Origin: Adiantum capillus-veneris | Lineage: Eukaryota; Streptophyta; Polypodiopsida; Polypodiales; Pteridaceae | DNA: 64,000 nt | Assembly: GCA_014529385.2 (NCBI GenBank) | Contig: CM043966.1 | Location: 100,538,587 to 100,602,586, forward strand | Direction of reading: 5' to 3' | In this document: piece after piece, positions 11,207 through 24,132 of the stretch | How the letters are laid out: every line of letters begins with the position of its first letter | How positions within the stretch are numbered: the first letter of the stretch is position 1 | Notes under the pieces: model-generated | The model's database searches: none | The model's input: only the letters and a program-made list of their open reading frames with translations | Told to the model about the DNA's origin: nothing | Program-made: the position numbers and the translations under genes

Positions 11207-13842
11207 ATGGATGAAGAGGGCCTGCCAGGCGAGTTACCATCCGCTCGTCCTACTATTGATCTGATACTTGGAAGCACACCACCGAACCGGCCACCTTACC
11301 GTGTGAGCCGAGCGCAGAACGAAGAGATTATGAACCAAGTGAAAGACCTCTTGGAAAAGGGTCTTGTCCAGCCTAGTACTTCACCGTATTGCCCTCCAGT
11401 GTTGTTGGTTTTGAAGAAAGACGGATCTTGGAGAATGTGCATCGATTATAAAGCTCTCAACAAAATCACCATCAAGAACAGATTTCCGATTCCTAGGATC
11501 GATGATATACTCGACAGATTACAGGGATCCTCGTGCTTTAGCAGGATTGATTTGAAGAGTGGATATCATCAGATCCGAATCGCGCCAGGAGACGTCTACA
11601 AGACAGCCTTTCGGACGACTTTTGGGTTATTTGAGTTTTTGGTGATGCCTTTTGGCTTAACCAATGCTCCTGCGACATTTAACCGGATGATGGACACGAT
11701 TTTTCGAGAGTACAGGCAATTTGTTGGCACTTTCCTTGACAATATCATTGTTTTCTCCAAGAATGAGGCAGAACATAGAGATCATCTGCTTCAAGTCTTT
11801 CAAGCATTACGAGATCACAAGTTAGTGATTAATGCGAAGAAAAGTGAATTTTTCTTACCAAAGATACGCTTTTTGCGACACATTGTGTCAGCACAGCAGG
11901 AGTACAAATGGATCCGGCCAAGATAGAGACTATCCATGATTTGTCCGATTTGAAGAATGTCCATGAAGTTAGAAGCTTCTTGGGATTGTGTTTGTACTAT
12001 AGGCGGTTCATTTAAAAGTTTACAGCGGTTGCTTCCCCTTTGCATATCTTGACACAGAAAGGAGTCCCTTTCTCGTGGGTATCCACAAAGGTGACTGCCT
12101 TTCAGACTTTGAAAGAGAAATTGACTACGGGACTAGTTTTGACTTTGCCGGACTTGTTTGAAGTATATTGTGATACTTGTGGTCGTAGTCTGGATGCGGT
12201 CTTAATGCAAGAGACCAATGTCATTGCCTATGAGAGCCGATTGTTCTCAAGGCCACCATTGACAGCACAGATTTGTGAGAAAGAGCTTTTGGCGGCTATC
12301 CATGCTCTTATTTAGTGGCGACATTACCTACTCATAGCCTATTTTACGGTTTGCACAGATGATGGGAGTTTACGCTACTTCTTGTCACGGAAGCAGCTAT
12401 TGGAAAAAGTAGATGCGGTGTGCAAAACTTCTTGTCACGGTTTACTTCCGGATTGTCCATGTGCAGGGACAGAAGAAATAATTTGTTCCGAAAGCCATTG
12501 GTTTTGGCTATTTCCCTGATACATCATAGAAACTTCGAGGATATGGTCGGTCAGTAGACACATAACAGATTTTGCAGATGTATTCAATTGAATACAGCAA
12601 GGGGAAATAGTAGCGGATTATTCCATTTGGGATGGCTACTTGATGAAGAAAACCATGTTGTGCGTTACACAGCCGTTGAGGGAAAAGGTTCTAATCGAAT
12701 GTCATTGTCCGCCTTTCACGGGTCATTGCGGCATTACTACCACCTTGAAAGGGGTAGAGAAATACGTCTTTTGGCCGAGACTCAAGAAGGATGTGGACGA
12801 GTTTGTGAGCAGTTGCTTGGTATGCAAGAAGGTCAAGTTTGACAGGCATAAAGCACAGGGATTGTTACAGCCTTTTTACCCATACCCACCCGCCCCAGGA
12901 AAGTATTGCAATGGATTTCATCTCCCGAGAACACAGCGTGGGCACGATTGTTTATTGCCCATGTCTTCAGATTACATGGCATGCCTGAGACAATTTTCTC
13001 CAACAGGGCCCAGGTTCACGAGTTTGTTTTGGACGGCTATTTGGGAGAACATAGGCACGCGATTGCAGTTCTCGTTCCATCCGCAAACTGACGGGCAATC
13101 AGAGATTGCTAATTCAGTGGTACTGGATTTGTTGAAGTCTTCTTGGTTGGATCAAAAGAAGACTACTTGGGAAAGGTTTTACCTTTGGTGGAATATGCCT
13201 ACAGAAACACGTTTGACTCTTTGATGGGAAGATGCCATTTGAGATTTTTGAATTTGCTACGAAGGTTCTACCCTTCCTTAGCGCGAAAGATAAGATTTTT
13301 CTTTGAAGCCGACCAGTTCACGAGAGACTTGGTCCGGAAGGCTCTGCAGAAATTTTAGGAAAGACAGAAAAAGGCAGCAGATCGCCATTGTCGAGATTTG
13401 AAATTGAAGGAGAAGGATTGGGTGTTCTTACATTATGGGAAGGCACGACCGAGAAAGAAAACAAACGGGAAAGGAGCGGCTTCTTTGTAATCTTAGCATG
13501 ACATAGTGTGAACCTTTCCAGGTTTTCCGAAAAGATAAATGATATCTCCTTTGGACTGAAGCTGCCAGAATACTTGGAGGATTCACAATGTTTTTTTTTA
13601 ATGTGAGTCTCTTAAAGCCTTTTGAAGGCGATGTGCCTGTTGATGAACAACCCGAATTGGACGAAAAGCAAGCAGATACTCGTTCCAGAACAGAAATTGG
13701 CACGGAAAGAAAGAAAGAAAGTAAAGCGAATTAACAGTTCTTGGTTAAATTCAAGACATGGACGCGAAGCGAATGGAGGAGCAAGACCTAGCAGATATTC
13801 CTCGGAATGTGAATCTTTACCTTGAAACTTTTGGTTTAGCAT
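11207..13842 (+). pseudogene. pol: pol of element A: RT, RNase H, integrase, chromodomain remnant
   Basis: The RT frame 11207-11926 holds [29 protein letters not shown] and [13 protein letters not shown]. The catalytic FxDD box reads FLDNIIVFS, with the second Asp changed to Asn. RNase H (12040-12315: YCDTCGRSLDAVLMQ) is interrupted by TAA 12013 and TAG 12313. Integrase has the HHCC zinc finger (12690-12830). Its core lost roughly the central third before FHPQTDGQSEIAN. After 13358 only scraps of the chromodomain region remain, ending TAG at about 13840. Dead by several independent changes. Confidence 0.85.
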
Positions 13843-14423
13843 AGTCTACTCTAAATGAAACCCAGAATTCAGCTTCGCCAGAGATCTGGTGCAATGGGTT
13901 TGCACAAGAGGGGAGTTACTCCGCTCCTTTGTCAACAGATGCCTCGAATTTTTGAATACTAGAGTCACTGATGTCTCTTTGAGCTTCAGGGATACTGATC
14001 ACTGACAATATTCTGCTGGATGACTTTATGAAATGGAATTCCGGAAAAATATGAAACTGACTTGTCCTTGACTTGTTTAAGTGCAGGAACTGATAGACGA
14101 AATGACTGCAGTATTTTGTTCTAAATGATCATGGTTGCAATAGGGGTTAGTCAATCGGACATCTATGAGGTCCTGAGTGGGATCTAGATGCGATTGCTAA
14201 CTGCATTGCCGAGAAATCATGGTCTAAGATCCGAATGAATGTTAAATGTCATGTGATCTCCTGTGATGTCTAGTGATGTCGTGTGATGTGACTCGATTGG
14301 TACATGTGCTAGATGTGCCGCGTGCGTTCCCAGTACGTAGGTACTAACAGTCAGTGTCTGCTAAGACGGTTTATGGCTTCTGTCTGTTTTGCAGGCATAA
14401 TCGAGGGCAATTACAATGCTTTC

Positions 14424-14435
14424 AAGAGGGGGGTA
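14424..14435 (+). other. polypurine tract of element A
   Basis: A run of A and G (AAGAGGGGGG) directly before the 3' LTR start; elements B and D have AAGAGGGG tracts at the same place. Confidence 0.75.
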
Positions 14436-14792
14436 TGTCACAAAGTGATGACGTGGCTTCCAAAAACCCTAATTCTGCTGAAACCCTAACCCTAAAACCG
14501 AAAACCCTAATTTTGCTTGAAACCCTAACCCTAAAATCAGAAACCCTAATTCTGCAAAACCTAACCCTAAAATCAGAAAGCCTAATTTTGCTTGAAACCC
14601 TAGCCCTAAAATCAGAAACCCTAATCCTAACCCTAACCCTAACCATGATTTGCTGACGTGGCGAGCTAACATGTGGCTTGCTGTACGGACATCAATGTGA
14701 TTTACGGAAAGCTGGGCAGCTTTTTGGCGTTGCTTTTTCTACGCAAATTGCTGAGAAAGAGATAGAGAGAACCCTCTTTGCTTTATTTTAGC

Positions 14793-14870
<78 letters not shown>

Positions 14871-15252
14871 CTCTGCTTTATTTATTAAAAGAAAGAGAGA
14901 GGAAGAACTTTTGCTTTATTTTCAAAGCTTTTACTTGAAGCTTTTGATTTCAGCTTTTGGGGCACTTCTTTTAGCAACCCTTGTACCTTTAAATATGTGA
15001 GCAGGTCTCTCATCACTCAGAGCATCTGGAAGCAGAGTCTGAGTGTGAGCGCCTGCCCGCACTCTCGTACTTTGAACACAGATTAATACAAAAAGAAATA
15101 CCGAAAGGGGCGCCAGTCTTTGGGGCCAATATCTCTAGGCACGGAACTCTGCCGGGCCAGTGTCAAATCAATTGTGAACTGTGAACCGTTTTGAAGTGGT
15201 TATTGGTGCTCTCGTGGTAGATTCTTGACTTGGAGTGTCCAAGTCTATTACA
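14436..15252 (+). repeat. 3' LTR of element A (817 bp)
   Basis: Starts TGTCACAAAG, ends CTATTACA. It contains telomere-like repeats (14466-14645), a (GA)n tract (14793-14868), a TATA-like TTTAAATATG (14988-14997) and the shared LTR motif (15091-15129). Confidence 0.85.
14466..14645 (+). repeat. interstitial telomere-like CCCTAA repeats inside an LTR
   Basis: About 15 CCCTAA or CCCTAAAA units in an irregular array, spaced by AATTCTGC and ATCAGAAA stretches, with perfect CCCTAACCCTAACC at the end. Predicted Thr-Leu-rich ORFs here are artefacts. Confidence 0.85.
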
Positions 15253-15905
15253 CAAAGAAAGCAGACAAGCCTAGCAGCTTTTACCATATGGCAAGAAACT
15301 TCCACTCCTCCACGGATACCAACCACTGCAACTCAATGTAGGGCCCTGTGCTTGTAGAGTTCGCTTCAAGCTTGGCTAAAGCAGGACCAGAGAGGAGGGG
15401 GGAGGCCGAGGACGCAACCTAATGCTCATGTTTGGCAGCAAACAAGAACATGCGTTGCGGGGTAAAGGTTTTCAACCAAGGCGGAAGCTATCTAGTGAAG
15501 GCAGCCAAGTAGAGCTCTGTAAACCTTAAGTGGCGTAGTTGAGACAAGTCAGTGGCGTGGAACCCCGCCGAGGGCCTAAAGCCAAGACAAAGAAGAAGAA
15601 GAAACACAAGAATTCCCAACTTATGAAGTCTTGCCGAGTGGTTAGGATTAATAATCCTAACCCCCAACCAACTTACAGAACCTTTGCCCAGGCACCTAAA
15701 CCATAAATAAAGCTGATGCTTTTAGACTTCAGTGCTTTTTATGTACAGCTTTTGATTTTGGCTAAGGGCCTTTAAATATGGAAGTAGGAGTCTCTCTCTG
15801 GAATTCTACCGTGTGGAGAAGCATATGAGAGCCCAGAGCTTTGTAACATTGCGAATCAATAATAAACAAATAACGAAAGGGGCGCCAGTCTTTGGGGCAA
15901 GTGCC

Positions 15906-15964
<59 letters not shown>

Positions 15965-16400
15965 ATTCAAGTTGTTTTGAAGTGATTAAGTTTTGCAGTT
16001 GTGTTTCCATCCGATCACTCGCCATAAGTGATTACAATAGTATCAGAGCTCAACTTGCTTTCTTGCCCTTTGCAAATCAAAGCATGATCCTAACAACATG
16101 GACGGAGAACATAGAGACTCTACATTTTTTTTTTCTTCTTCAGGAGAGAAACCGGTTCTATAGCAACCTACAGATAGAAGCTATGCAGTTGGATGAAGAA
16201 GAAACAACAAGAGGAGGAGAAGAAAAAACATAAGTTCGTTTTTGCCCTAAAATGCTTTGTCTCTTGATGTTTTTCAGTGTTGCAAAGGCCTCTAAAATTC
16301 TCTTCAAAGGTTGATAATTTGGATATGCAACAAAAGTCAAAGTTGATCCTGTCTATGAGCCCTATGCATTGACAAGAACGGAATTTGATTCTAATAACTT
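15253..16400 (+). mobile_element. LTR element C: LTR, primer site and leader only
   Basis: The LTR ends GATTACA at 16036 and is followed by TAGTATCAGAGC (16038-16049), one base off the initiator-Met primer site. The LTR holds TTTAAATATG (15771-15780), the shared motif (15871-15899) and a (CT)n tract (15907-15960). It resembles the solo LTR at 33375. Its left edge is unclear; resemblance is visible from about 15560. The leader (16050-16400) has short frames only (for example ATG 16183). The LINE copy at 16401 cuts it off, and I see no continuation downstream. Confidence 0.6.
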
Positions 16401-18778
16401 TAGCAGTTATGTTTAACCATGCCATGTGTGAGGGCTTGCCTGATACTTGGAGCCTATCTACGATTGTACCTATCTTCAAGTCAGGAGACCCTATGGAGCC
16501 TGGGAATTATCGCACTATCATGATTGGACACACACTGGCACGGTTGTACGCATCCATTCTTGAGCAGTTGTTGAGTAGATGGGCAAATAGGGAAGGAATG
16601 CGTGCAGCTAGGCAGGCAGGGTTTAGGAGAGGCTTTTCTACTCTTAACCATATCTTGACACTCAGGGCCATCATTGAGGAGGGCAGATCTCATGGGAGAC
16701 GGATCTATTGTAGCTTTCTGGACTTCCGCAAAGCCTTTGACACAGTACCCAAAGCTAGATTGATGCGCAGATTACAGGAGATGGAAGTACCAACAGAGCT
16801 CATTTGGGGGATCATGGCATTGTACAGATCAGTAGTAGGGCATGTACGCATCTCTGAGGGACTATCTACACCGGTTCACTCCACTATTGGGGTGAAGCAG
16901 GGCTGCCCGCTCTCTCCTACTCTATTCTGTATGTATATGGATAAGGTTTCCAACTACATTGAGAGCGATGGTAATAGAGGTGCACAGCTGGCAGGGACAT
17001 GGATTCCACTTTTGTTATATGCTGATGATATTGTGTTGATCTCCGAATCTCCGGAGGGGATGCAACGTTTGGATGCTTTGCATAGGTTTGCCCACGAAAG
17101 TGGTTTGTCTGACAACCTTGGTAAAACCAAGGTTATGGTGTTTAATACCACCCCACAGTGGATCAGGAGGTCAGCACCTACATTCACATACGGCCAGGAG
17201 ACTGTGGAGTATACAGATGCTTACACTTACCTTGGAGTGGTTTTTAGCGGACCTGCATTCTTACTAAGGAGAGCAGCAGAGACCAGATTGACTAGAGCCC
17301 ATGCAGCATTGGGTAGATTGGAGAGGATGTGTTCGCAGATTCAGTTTCAGGAGCCTCGGACGAAGCTCTGGCTCTTTGACACTTGCTGGCTTCTACATTG
17401 CTCTATGGAGCTGAGATATGGGGACCTTCATTGGATCATCACGGGAGGTCGGGTCGCAGGATGAGGGAGTATGGAGAAACCTCTTGTCTCTATGATCTCG
17501 CGGCTCATTAGAGCCAAGGCCGCAGTACCACGTGCCATTATCCGAGCAGAGCTAGCGGCCCCCCCACTAGTGGTTGAGGCGCTCACCAAATCATTCTCCT
17601 TCATACATCGCATGTGGGAACTTCCTAGAGACTGATATGCCCGCCTTGCACTTGAGTCCTCTCAACAGTTAGCCATGCAGGGAGATAACAGCATGCTGGT
17701 ATGGGGAGATGACATCATGGTTTCAGGCGCATGGGTTCAGCATAGACAGGTTGCCACCCTTCTAGTACTCATTGGATGCACTATCTCTCACTCTTACACA
17801 GTCCGAGATCACCAGGCTCATCCGTCAAGACCTGACTCAGCTAGACACCAGGAGGATATGGATACAACCAGCATAGGAGTTGGGCACAAAGATGGCTTTC
17901 TACAGAGAGCATCTTCTCCAGCTTACGGAGGATGGTTTTGTGACGAGACCCAGATACATGGACACCCACTTGTCTCATGGGATACGATGTGCTATTGGCC
18001 AGTTACGCACATCTTCTCACCAACTACGGATTGAGACTGGGAGATACACCAGAGTACCAGTAGAGGCCAGGACATGCCCCTTGTGTGACATGGAGCTTGA
18101 GACAGAGTTGCACTACACATGCCGCTGCCCCGTCTACTACGAGATACGAGGCCGCTTCCATTGCTTGTTCAGAGAGGGTTTTGGACCACTCTCCAGAGTC
18201 ATGGGATACAAGGATCAGAGATGCCTGGGTTTGTTCTTGCTCGATCTGCGCAGACACAGAGATAGCCTGATGAGTGGAGAGGCTAGCCAGTCTCAGAGAC
18301 GGATCACAGATTTCTATAGAGCAAACATTGGACAGCCGCAGGAGCTACTTCCACAACAGAGCTCACATTCGTCTCACACCAGAGGCACACCGATCGACCG
18401 AGCAATTGAGCTGGGAAAATCCAGGCGCCCACGACCGTGGAGGACTACACAGCATCGACGAAGGCTACATCAAAAGATTCAAAGCACTTTGGCCAGGCAT
18501 GCACGACGCCCAGTCAGACTACTAACCATGGAGGAGATTGATGAGATCTGCCAACGACCGATGTTGGATCTCCTGTGATTTAGCTATCCCAGCCAGCTGC
18601 TCATTTTTCTTAGTTCACATTGACCAGCTTAGGATCCCATAGTATTTTTGTTTTCTTATTTTGTTACTTTGACTTTGTATCAGATCCACCACATTGTAAC
18701 TTTCTGGTCTCATAGGTCACTTTGGGCTTTTGAAGACGTTGATATAACATTTTATTTCATTTCATTTCTCTCTCTCTC
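16401..18778 (+). mobile_element. LINE copy 2 (5'-truncated)
   Basis: Homologous to 5365-7650 of copy 1. It starts abruptly within RT at TAGCAGTTATG (16401), as expected of incomplete reverse transcription, and ends with the same 3' UTR, (ATTTC)n and short (CT)n. No target duplication is evident, perhaps because the tail is a microsatellite. Confidence 0.85.
16405..18578 (+). pseudogene. LINE ORF2, RT to C-terminus
   Basis: A 359-residue open frame to 17464 holds RT motifs in order: GNYRTIMIGHTLARLYA, QAGFRRGFSTLNHI, FLDFRKAFDTVP (motif A), GVKQGCPLSPTLF, LLYADDIVLIS (catalytic YADD) and NLGKTKVMVFN. The frame is then lost for about 400 bp, including a TGA at RD-stop-YA. It reopens at 17880-18578 with the zinc finger CPLCDMELETELHYTCRC and a basic tail, stop TGA. 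This copy keeps the motif A block that copy 1 has lost, so it is the better reference for the family. Confidence 0.85.
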
Positions 18779-18780
18779 TC

Positions 18781-19143
18781 TGTGGAGCAACGTAAGGCTT
18801 CGAGGGTACCTCCTCTAGGGCGATTTGATTCCTGGAGCAAATTCAGCTTGGCTAGCACAACGAGCTTTCAAGTGGACACTAGTGGTCCACTCAAATTCTA
18901 ACTGACTAGCTACATCACGCTTCGTCGTCCTTCGTGATCCTAAAGTCAGACTATAGTCGTTATACCTAGTCTTGGTTGGTGGGCCTTTGCCGTACATAAT
19001 CTGATAGATTTTGAAGCACAGGTGGTTACTTGGTTAGTTCATTGTGATTGTTGTCGCCTCGGGTTTTGTTATGGAACACGAGCAGATGAATAGAACCAAA
19101 TTGATAGGCACCAATAATAGCTCAACTTGGGACTTGATGAGAC
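18781..19143. other. no gene recognised
   Basis: A 363-bp stretch between the LINE tail and the LTR of element D. No coding pattern or repeat was recognised. Confidence 0.5.
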
Positions 19144-20314
19144 TAGATACCACCTGTTTTGGCCAAATTTCGGCATCATAACAGCCCCAAAACTTGCGCG
19201 AAACCCTCTGATTCTTGCCCAAAAACAGTAAATTCAGCACGTTGTATTTACTGGTTTTTGCCCTGTTTTCAGCCCCAAACAGTCCCCTAATTGTCCTCTG
19301 CCAGTGGGGCATTATTCCCAATGGTTCTAGCGTCCGTATGGCTGAAAAACAGTCAATTTACAATGCATACGCAGCGTTGAAAACGCACTTGTACGGTGAG
19401 GTTATGACCCTCACCGGTGCCTGCTTTGGAGTAGCAGTTAGCTACCCCTGTTCCTGCTCAAGGAGGCTCTTGCCTCAGCACAAAAGCATGAAACCACACA
19501 GCTGTACATCAGTCAAATGAAAAGCCCTCTTGTGGGGCATCACATAACTGCACGTAGGGGAGAGAGAGAGAGCAGTGTGTAGTGTGCAGGGCATCACTCC
19601 TAGCACCACATTGTAGATAGAGTGGAAAGAAAGCACTCTATAGCTCTTAACCTGTGACAATTTTAAATGAGGCCTCTCCCAGCTTAAAATTCAGCGCCCA
19701 TTTTTCTGAATGAGGCAAGTACACACTGCACATTTACAAGCATTTGCCCGTTTCGGGGTTGCCGCCTAAAAATCTCCCGACTGGTTGCCCAGTTGACTTC
19801 GCGACAGAGTTGTAAAGTGTTCCCGTAGTCATACCGAAGGTCATTAATGACACGAACACATTTCACGGCCCAAAATAGCAGTTTCCTAATTTTTAGGAGA
19901 TGCTTCCGTTGGGCTCCCACTGGTCATCTGACCATCTATCCTCATTGGGACCGCATCCAAAAGTGCAATGTGGCCTAACTGTCAGATACTTTCTGTTGGT
20001 GATCCCACCTTGACTTTATGCCTTTATTGAGTTCACTTCCTAGTATCCACCAACTTGCTAAGTGCAACGGGGGGACCTACATGATCTTGCACTGAGCCTA
20101 GACATTCTCTTACTATGCGAATTCCAGTGCCGACCAACTTCCCGTCTATGGGTGAAACTACCGTTCACATTGGCCAAACAATGTCTGACCATTTGCAACT
20201 TCAAAAAGAGGGTCTCAAAAATAAAACAAAAATCATTAGAAAGAAACCAACAACTAAAGTTAGCAATTGCCACGTCGTCCTGACATAGTTAAGAGCTGCC
20301 ACGTCCTCGTGACA
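19144..20314 (-). repeat. 3' LTR of element D (end truncated)
   Basis: Homologous to 25465-26674. The LTR start (TGTCACGAGG, read on the minus strand from 20314) is preceded by the polypurine tract AAGAGGGGGGCA (20315-20326). Homology stops at 19144, so the LTR 3' part with the shared motif is missing. Confidence 0.75.
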
Positions 20315-20496
20315 TGCCCCCCTCTTGAAGTCGCAAACGTCCTCGATCGCATACCATAAATACACGCCACTGATGATCTTGTGTTGTTAGCAATCTTTTA
20401 TCATCGCATGTATCCGCAAGAAAGGTCGTAACACATAGATACAAATGACTTAATGAGACCTTTATACTTCTGTCATTTCCATCTATTACACTGAAT

Positions 20497-21140
20497 TCAT
20501 ATGTACATTTGATGTGCTGGCCCTATCATTACCCCTCCTTTGCACATGTTGGGTTGGGACATAAGTAGGTTGTAACCCAAAGGCTTCAAGGTAAAGCTAC
20601 ATACATTTGGTGATTCTAACAGTTCATGCTCTTCCATCCACTTTGCTACCATAGGCGGATAGTTCTTGAACTTCACCAAGTAGCGTCTTGCAACTTGTCC
20701 TTTAACTTTTTTGTCCTTATGTGCCAAAACTTCCTCGGGTACCCGGATCTCATCAAGTTCCTCAACTTCTGGCTGATCCTTATCTGGCATATCTTCTGGC
20801 ACATCACCCACGAAGGGTCTTAAAAGACTCACGTGAAACGCATTATGAATCTTCCACGCATCAGGCAATTTCAGCTTGTAAGCCACAATGTTGATCTTGT
20901 CAAGCACTTGAAAAGGTCCATAGTAACGTATATTGAGCTTAAGAAACAGCCGTTCCTTGCCCTTCATCTTCTTTAACCTGGCCTTTTCGAACCTTGACAG
21001 AACCCAATCACCAGGTGATAATAGCAATTCACGACGGTGACGATCAGTAGCCTTTTTCTTCTTTGCCTGAGTCTTCTCTAAGGCAACTTTAATTTTCCTA
21101 TACATTTCATCCACGTTCTTTGATGAGTGCACAACAGTGT
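20497..21140 (-). pseudogene. gypsy integrase C-terminus with chromodomain (element D)
   Basis: One open frame reads [19 protein letters not shown], then the integrase C-terminal pattern [15 protein letters not shown] ... YYGPFQVL and an [13 protein letters not shown] block. A chromodomain follows: [28 protein letters not shown] and [10 protein letters not shown]. Chromodomains direct integration of chromoviruses to particular chromatin. The frame appears to begin in Copia LTR sequence (up to 21255), an accident of the rearrangement. It is the best-preserved chromodomain in the window. Confidence 0.75.
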
Positions 21141-22540
21141 GTGCAAGTGATAGAGCACGAGAAGATGTGCAAGGCTTGAAGCTTGGAGAGGAGGCGATGT
21201 TCTGCAGAGGTGGGGCGCTAGGAATCGAAGAAGGGGAGAGAGAGAGAGAGGGCACGATTTTGTGAGGGAAAATTGTTGAGAGCAGATTGGGCTCTCATTC
21301 CCTTTATTAAAGTATAGAACCAATTTTAAGTTAGTGGCCAAGTTCAATGTGAACTTGGCCAAAGGTTAGTAACCTTTAAAAATATACATAAGGGGTCATT
21401 TGGGCCTTTAACCCAACAACCTCCCACTTAAAGGCATAAATGGCGCCTTTAAGCTACGTGACTCCCACCATCTGTGTATGCATAGCTGATGTTGTGCTTT
21501 GAGTAAGCAATTAGTGAGAGCATCTGCTGGATTTTGTGATGTATGGACCTTAACCAATGTAATAAGGCCATCCTCAAGCACTTCTCGAATGAAGTGATAC
21601 CGCACATCAATATGCTTTGTGCGTGCATGAAACATGGCATTCTTTGCTAGACATATGGCATTCTGGCTATCACAACCAAGCATAGGTGCCTTGTCAGGCA
21701 AACCAAAATCACTGCATAGACGTGCTAACCAAATGGCTTCTTTGGAAGCCTCAGTGGCTGAAATATATTCAGCCTCTGTAGTAGACAATGCAACGATCTT
21801 TTGCAATCTAGAACACCATGAAACAGCACCTCCTGCAAGAGTAAACACATAACCACTTGTGGATTTCCGTGTATCCACATCACCAGCCATGTCAGAGTCA
21901 CAAAATCCCTTCAACTCCAATGGTCCTTTACCATAGCAGAGGCATTTGTTTTTTATCCCTTTCATGTACCTCATAATGGACTTCACTGCATCCCAATGCA
22001 ACCTGCCTGGATTAGCCATAAACCGGCTCACAACTCCCACTGCATGGGCTATTTCAGGCCTAGTAGCAACCATAGCATACATAAGTGAACCACAAGCTGA
22101 AGCATAAGGCACTTTGCATGTCGTTGGCTTCTTCCTTTGACTTGAGGCAATCATCCTTGGAGATTTTGACATATGGCTGTAATGGCACGCCAAGAGGCTT
22201 TGCTTCAGCCATGTTAAATCTGTCCACCACCTTTTCAATGTACTTTTCTTGCGACAAATACAATATGCGTTGGTCCCTTTGCCTTCTAACCCTCACTCCA
22301 AGTATATGTTCAGCTGCCCCAAGGTCTTTCATTGAAAATGCAGATTTCAGCTCCTCTTTAAGAGCATCAACAATGCTTCTTTTCTTTGCAACTATTAACA
22401 TATCATCCACATAGAGCACAAGAATGATAGGGCTGCCACACGTTTGATATACAAGCAATGGTCTGCATGGCTTCTTTTGTAACCATGTTTGAGTATGAAG
22501 CGGTCAAACTTCTTGTACCATGTCATCTGAGACATCAGTG
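21135..22540 (-). mobile_element. 5'-truncated Ty1/Copia fragment inside element D
   Basis: Contains Copia RT, RNase H, a polypurine tract (TTTAAGTGGGAGG, about 21433-21421) and an LTR start TGTTGGG at 21418. Both ends lie inside gypsy sequence: the right edge is near 22540 in the protease-RT linker, the left edge near 21135 before the integrase tail. No target duplication or second LTR is visible. Confidence 0.75.
21443..22540 (-). pseudogene. pol: Copia RT and RNase H
   Basis: RT carries WYKKFD, HGYKRSHADHCLY and the catalytic LYVDDM (about 22413-22396), then DLGAAEHILGVRV and LYLSQEKYIEKV. A frame change near 22100 leads into RNase H with the Copia signatures CDSDMAGDVDTRKSTSGYVF, SRLQKIVALSTTEAEYI and HIDVRYHFIRE, ending near 21443. 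Without gag, protease or integrase it cannot act alone. Confidence 0.85.
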
Positions 22541-24132
22541 CAAAAATCAAGTACACAGAAAGATGATTCTTTATTACAGAAGTGATAGCAGAAGCAGTAG
22601 GGACAGACGCCCCTTTGAGCTTTACATCCAAAACATGAGTTTTGCCCCTATGCTGAAGGGTGATTGTCTTGCCAAGGCATCCAGCACGCCATGCACTCTG
22701 AACATCCAGAGAATTCCGAGTAGCGCATCGCACCCTTCCAATCGCATGATATAGAACTCTTCTGTGTCCACATACGATTGAATATGCAGACGCAGCTTTC
22801 CAATAATGGGAGTAACACACTCTGAGTAGCCAGGACATGCCAACCCTGCCTCTGTTGTGTATCCCATCTCTTCACCTGGCCCTAACTTTACCCCATGCCC
22901 TGCATAACTCACTGGCATCTGTACTGGGCCTATCACCCACCATATCTGGCACTAAACCTACCGTGGGTTTAGGCTTCTTGCCTTTCTGGTCCTCTTTATC
23001 ATCTGAGTCAACTGGTCTTTCCCTTTGTGGACAATTGGTAGCAAAGTGACCAGGCTGCTCGCATATGAAGCATTTGTTTTTAGCCATTAGGACCTTCTTT
23101 TCCTCGACCGACTTGCGCACAAAAGGCTTCCTTTTTTGTTTCTTTGCATGCGCTCCAGAAGTCCCGGCTGAATCCTTGTCTTTGGTGGCCTTTTCTAACC
23201 CCTGTGACGCTTTAGGAGCCGTTTTTACAAAGGGCTTCTTCGCTGAATTTTTCTTCTACTGCCCTCCTTTTTTGCTGCTCGAAAATCCACTATCCTCTCC
23301 TTTCAGCAAAGCAAGACCAATGTTAGCAACTTCCGTAAGTTGAGTGAGGGTAGCCACTTTGTTCTTGGTACAATAATTGCGAAGCCCTTTAGGAAGCCCA
23401 CAACAATACTTCTCTATCTGCTCTGTCAATGGCACAAATCTGTAGGAGATCACTGAGAGTAACGCTTTACAAAACCTGCGATTGTACTCAAGCAAGCTCT
23501 TGCATGTAGCCGAAGTAAGCTTGTGCCAATCTATCATGACATCGGCTTCAAATTCATTTGACAGCCAAGCAAATGCAAACATTTGCTTGAAGTAAACCCA
23601 AGTGGCAGGTGCCTGTCCTTGCATTAACAATGTCGTCCACCATGTAAGTGCATTGTCCTTTAAGAAAGTGGCAGCTTTCCTGACCTTAGAGGCCTCTGTA
23701 AAATTTCCTCCTGCATAAGCTATATCAAACTGCTGGAGGAAAGTGAGAGCCTTTGCTTTGTCCTCGAAGCCACTAAAGGTGCTGAACTTCACAGCTGTAC
23801 CACCTTCTTTGTAAGCTTTCGGCTTCTCCAGTTGCCCCAAATTGTCATCAGGAGTAGTCTGCAACATGGGCACTGTAGTAGGCATGATCGGCACATCTTG
23901 GCCATTAACATTTTGCGTCAGAGGTGCGATATCTGGCTGATGTCCAGAAAAACGAGCCATGCCAAAAAAAAAAGACCCTGTGGCACCCCCTGGTTGCACT
24001 AAAAACCCTATTGTATGCCGATGCTACCATACATGCGGTTTGACATCATGCCTTGCATACCCCCAAACACTTGTTCCTGGCTGTACGGCCGACTTCCAGG
24101 CGCATATCCCGAAATACCCAGGATGTATCGTG

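Larger units (their letters stand above)
8648..15252 (+). mobile_element. Ty3/gypsy chromovirus-like element A (degenerate)
   Basis: Order: 5' LTR remnant, initiator-Met primer site, gag with zinc knuckle, protease remnant, RT, RNase H, integrase, chromodomain remnant, polypurine tract, 3' LTR. Elements B and D (minus strand) are relatives. The 5' LTR is cut at a (GA)n tract and lacks about 380 bp present in the 3' LTR, so the left junction is a rearrangement rather than the original insertion edge. Coding regions carry many frameshifts and stops. Confidence 0.85.

Noticed and set aside
14354-14656. Thr-Leu repeat protein
   Set aside because: Translation of telomere-like CCCTAA repeats in an LTR.
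20497-21255. A complete novel 252-residue chromodomain gene
   Set aside because: It is the tail of gypsy pol, and its N-terminus reads from adjacent Copia LTR sequence.
22395-22838. A functional gypsy-Copia fusion protein
   Set aside because: The joined frame lacks protease and integrase catalytic parts and RT is frameshifted further on; recorded as a chimera only.
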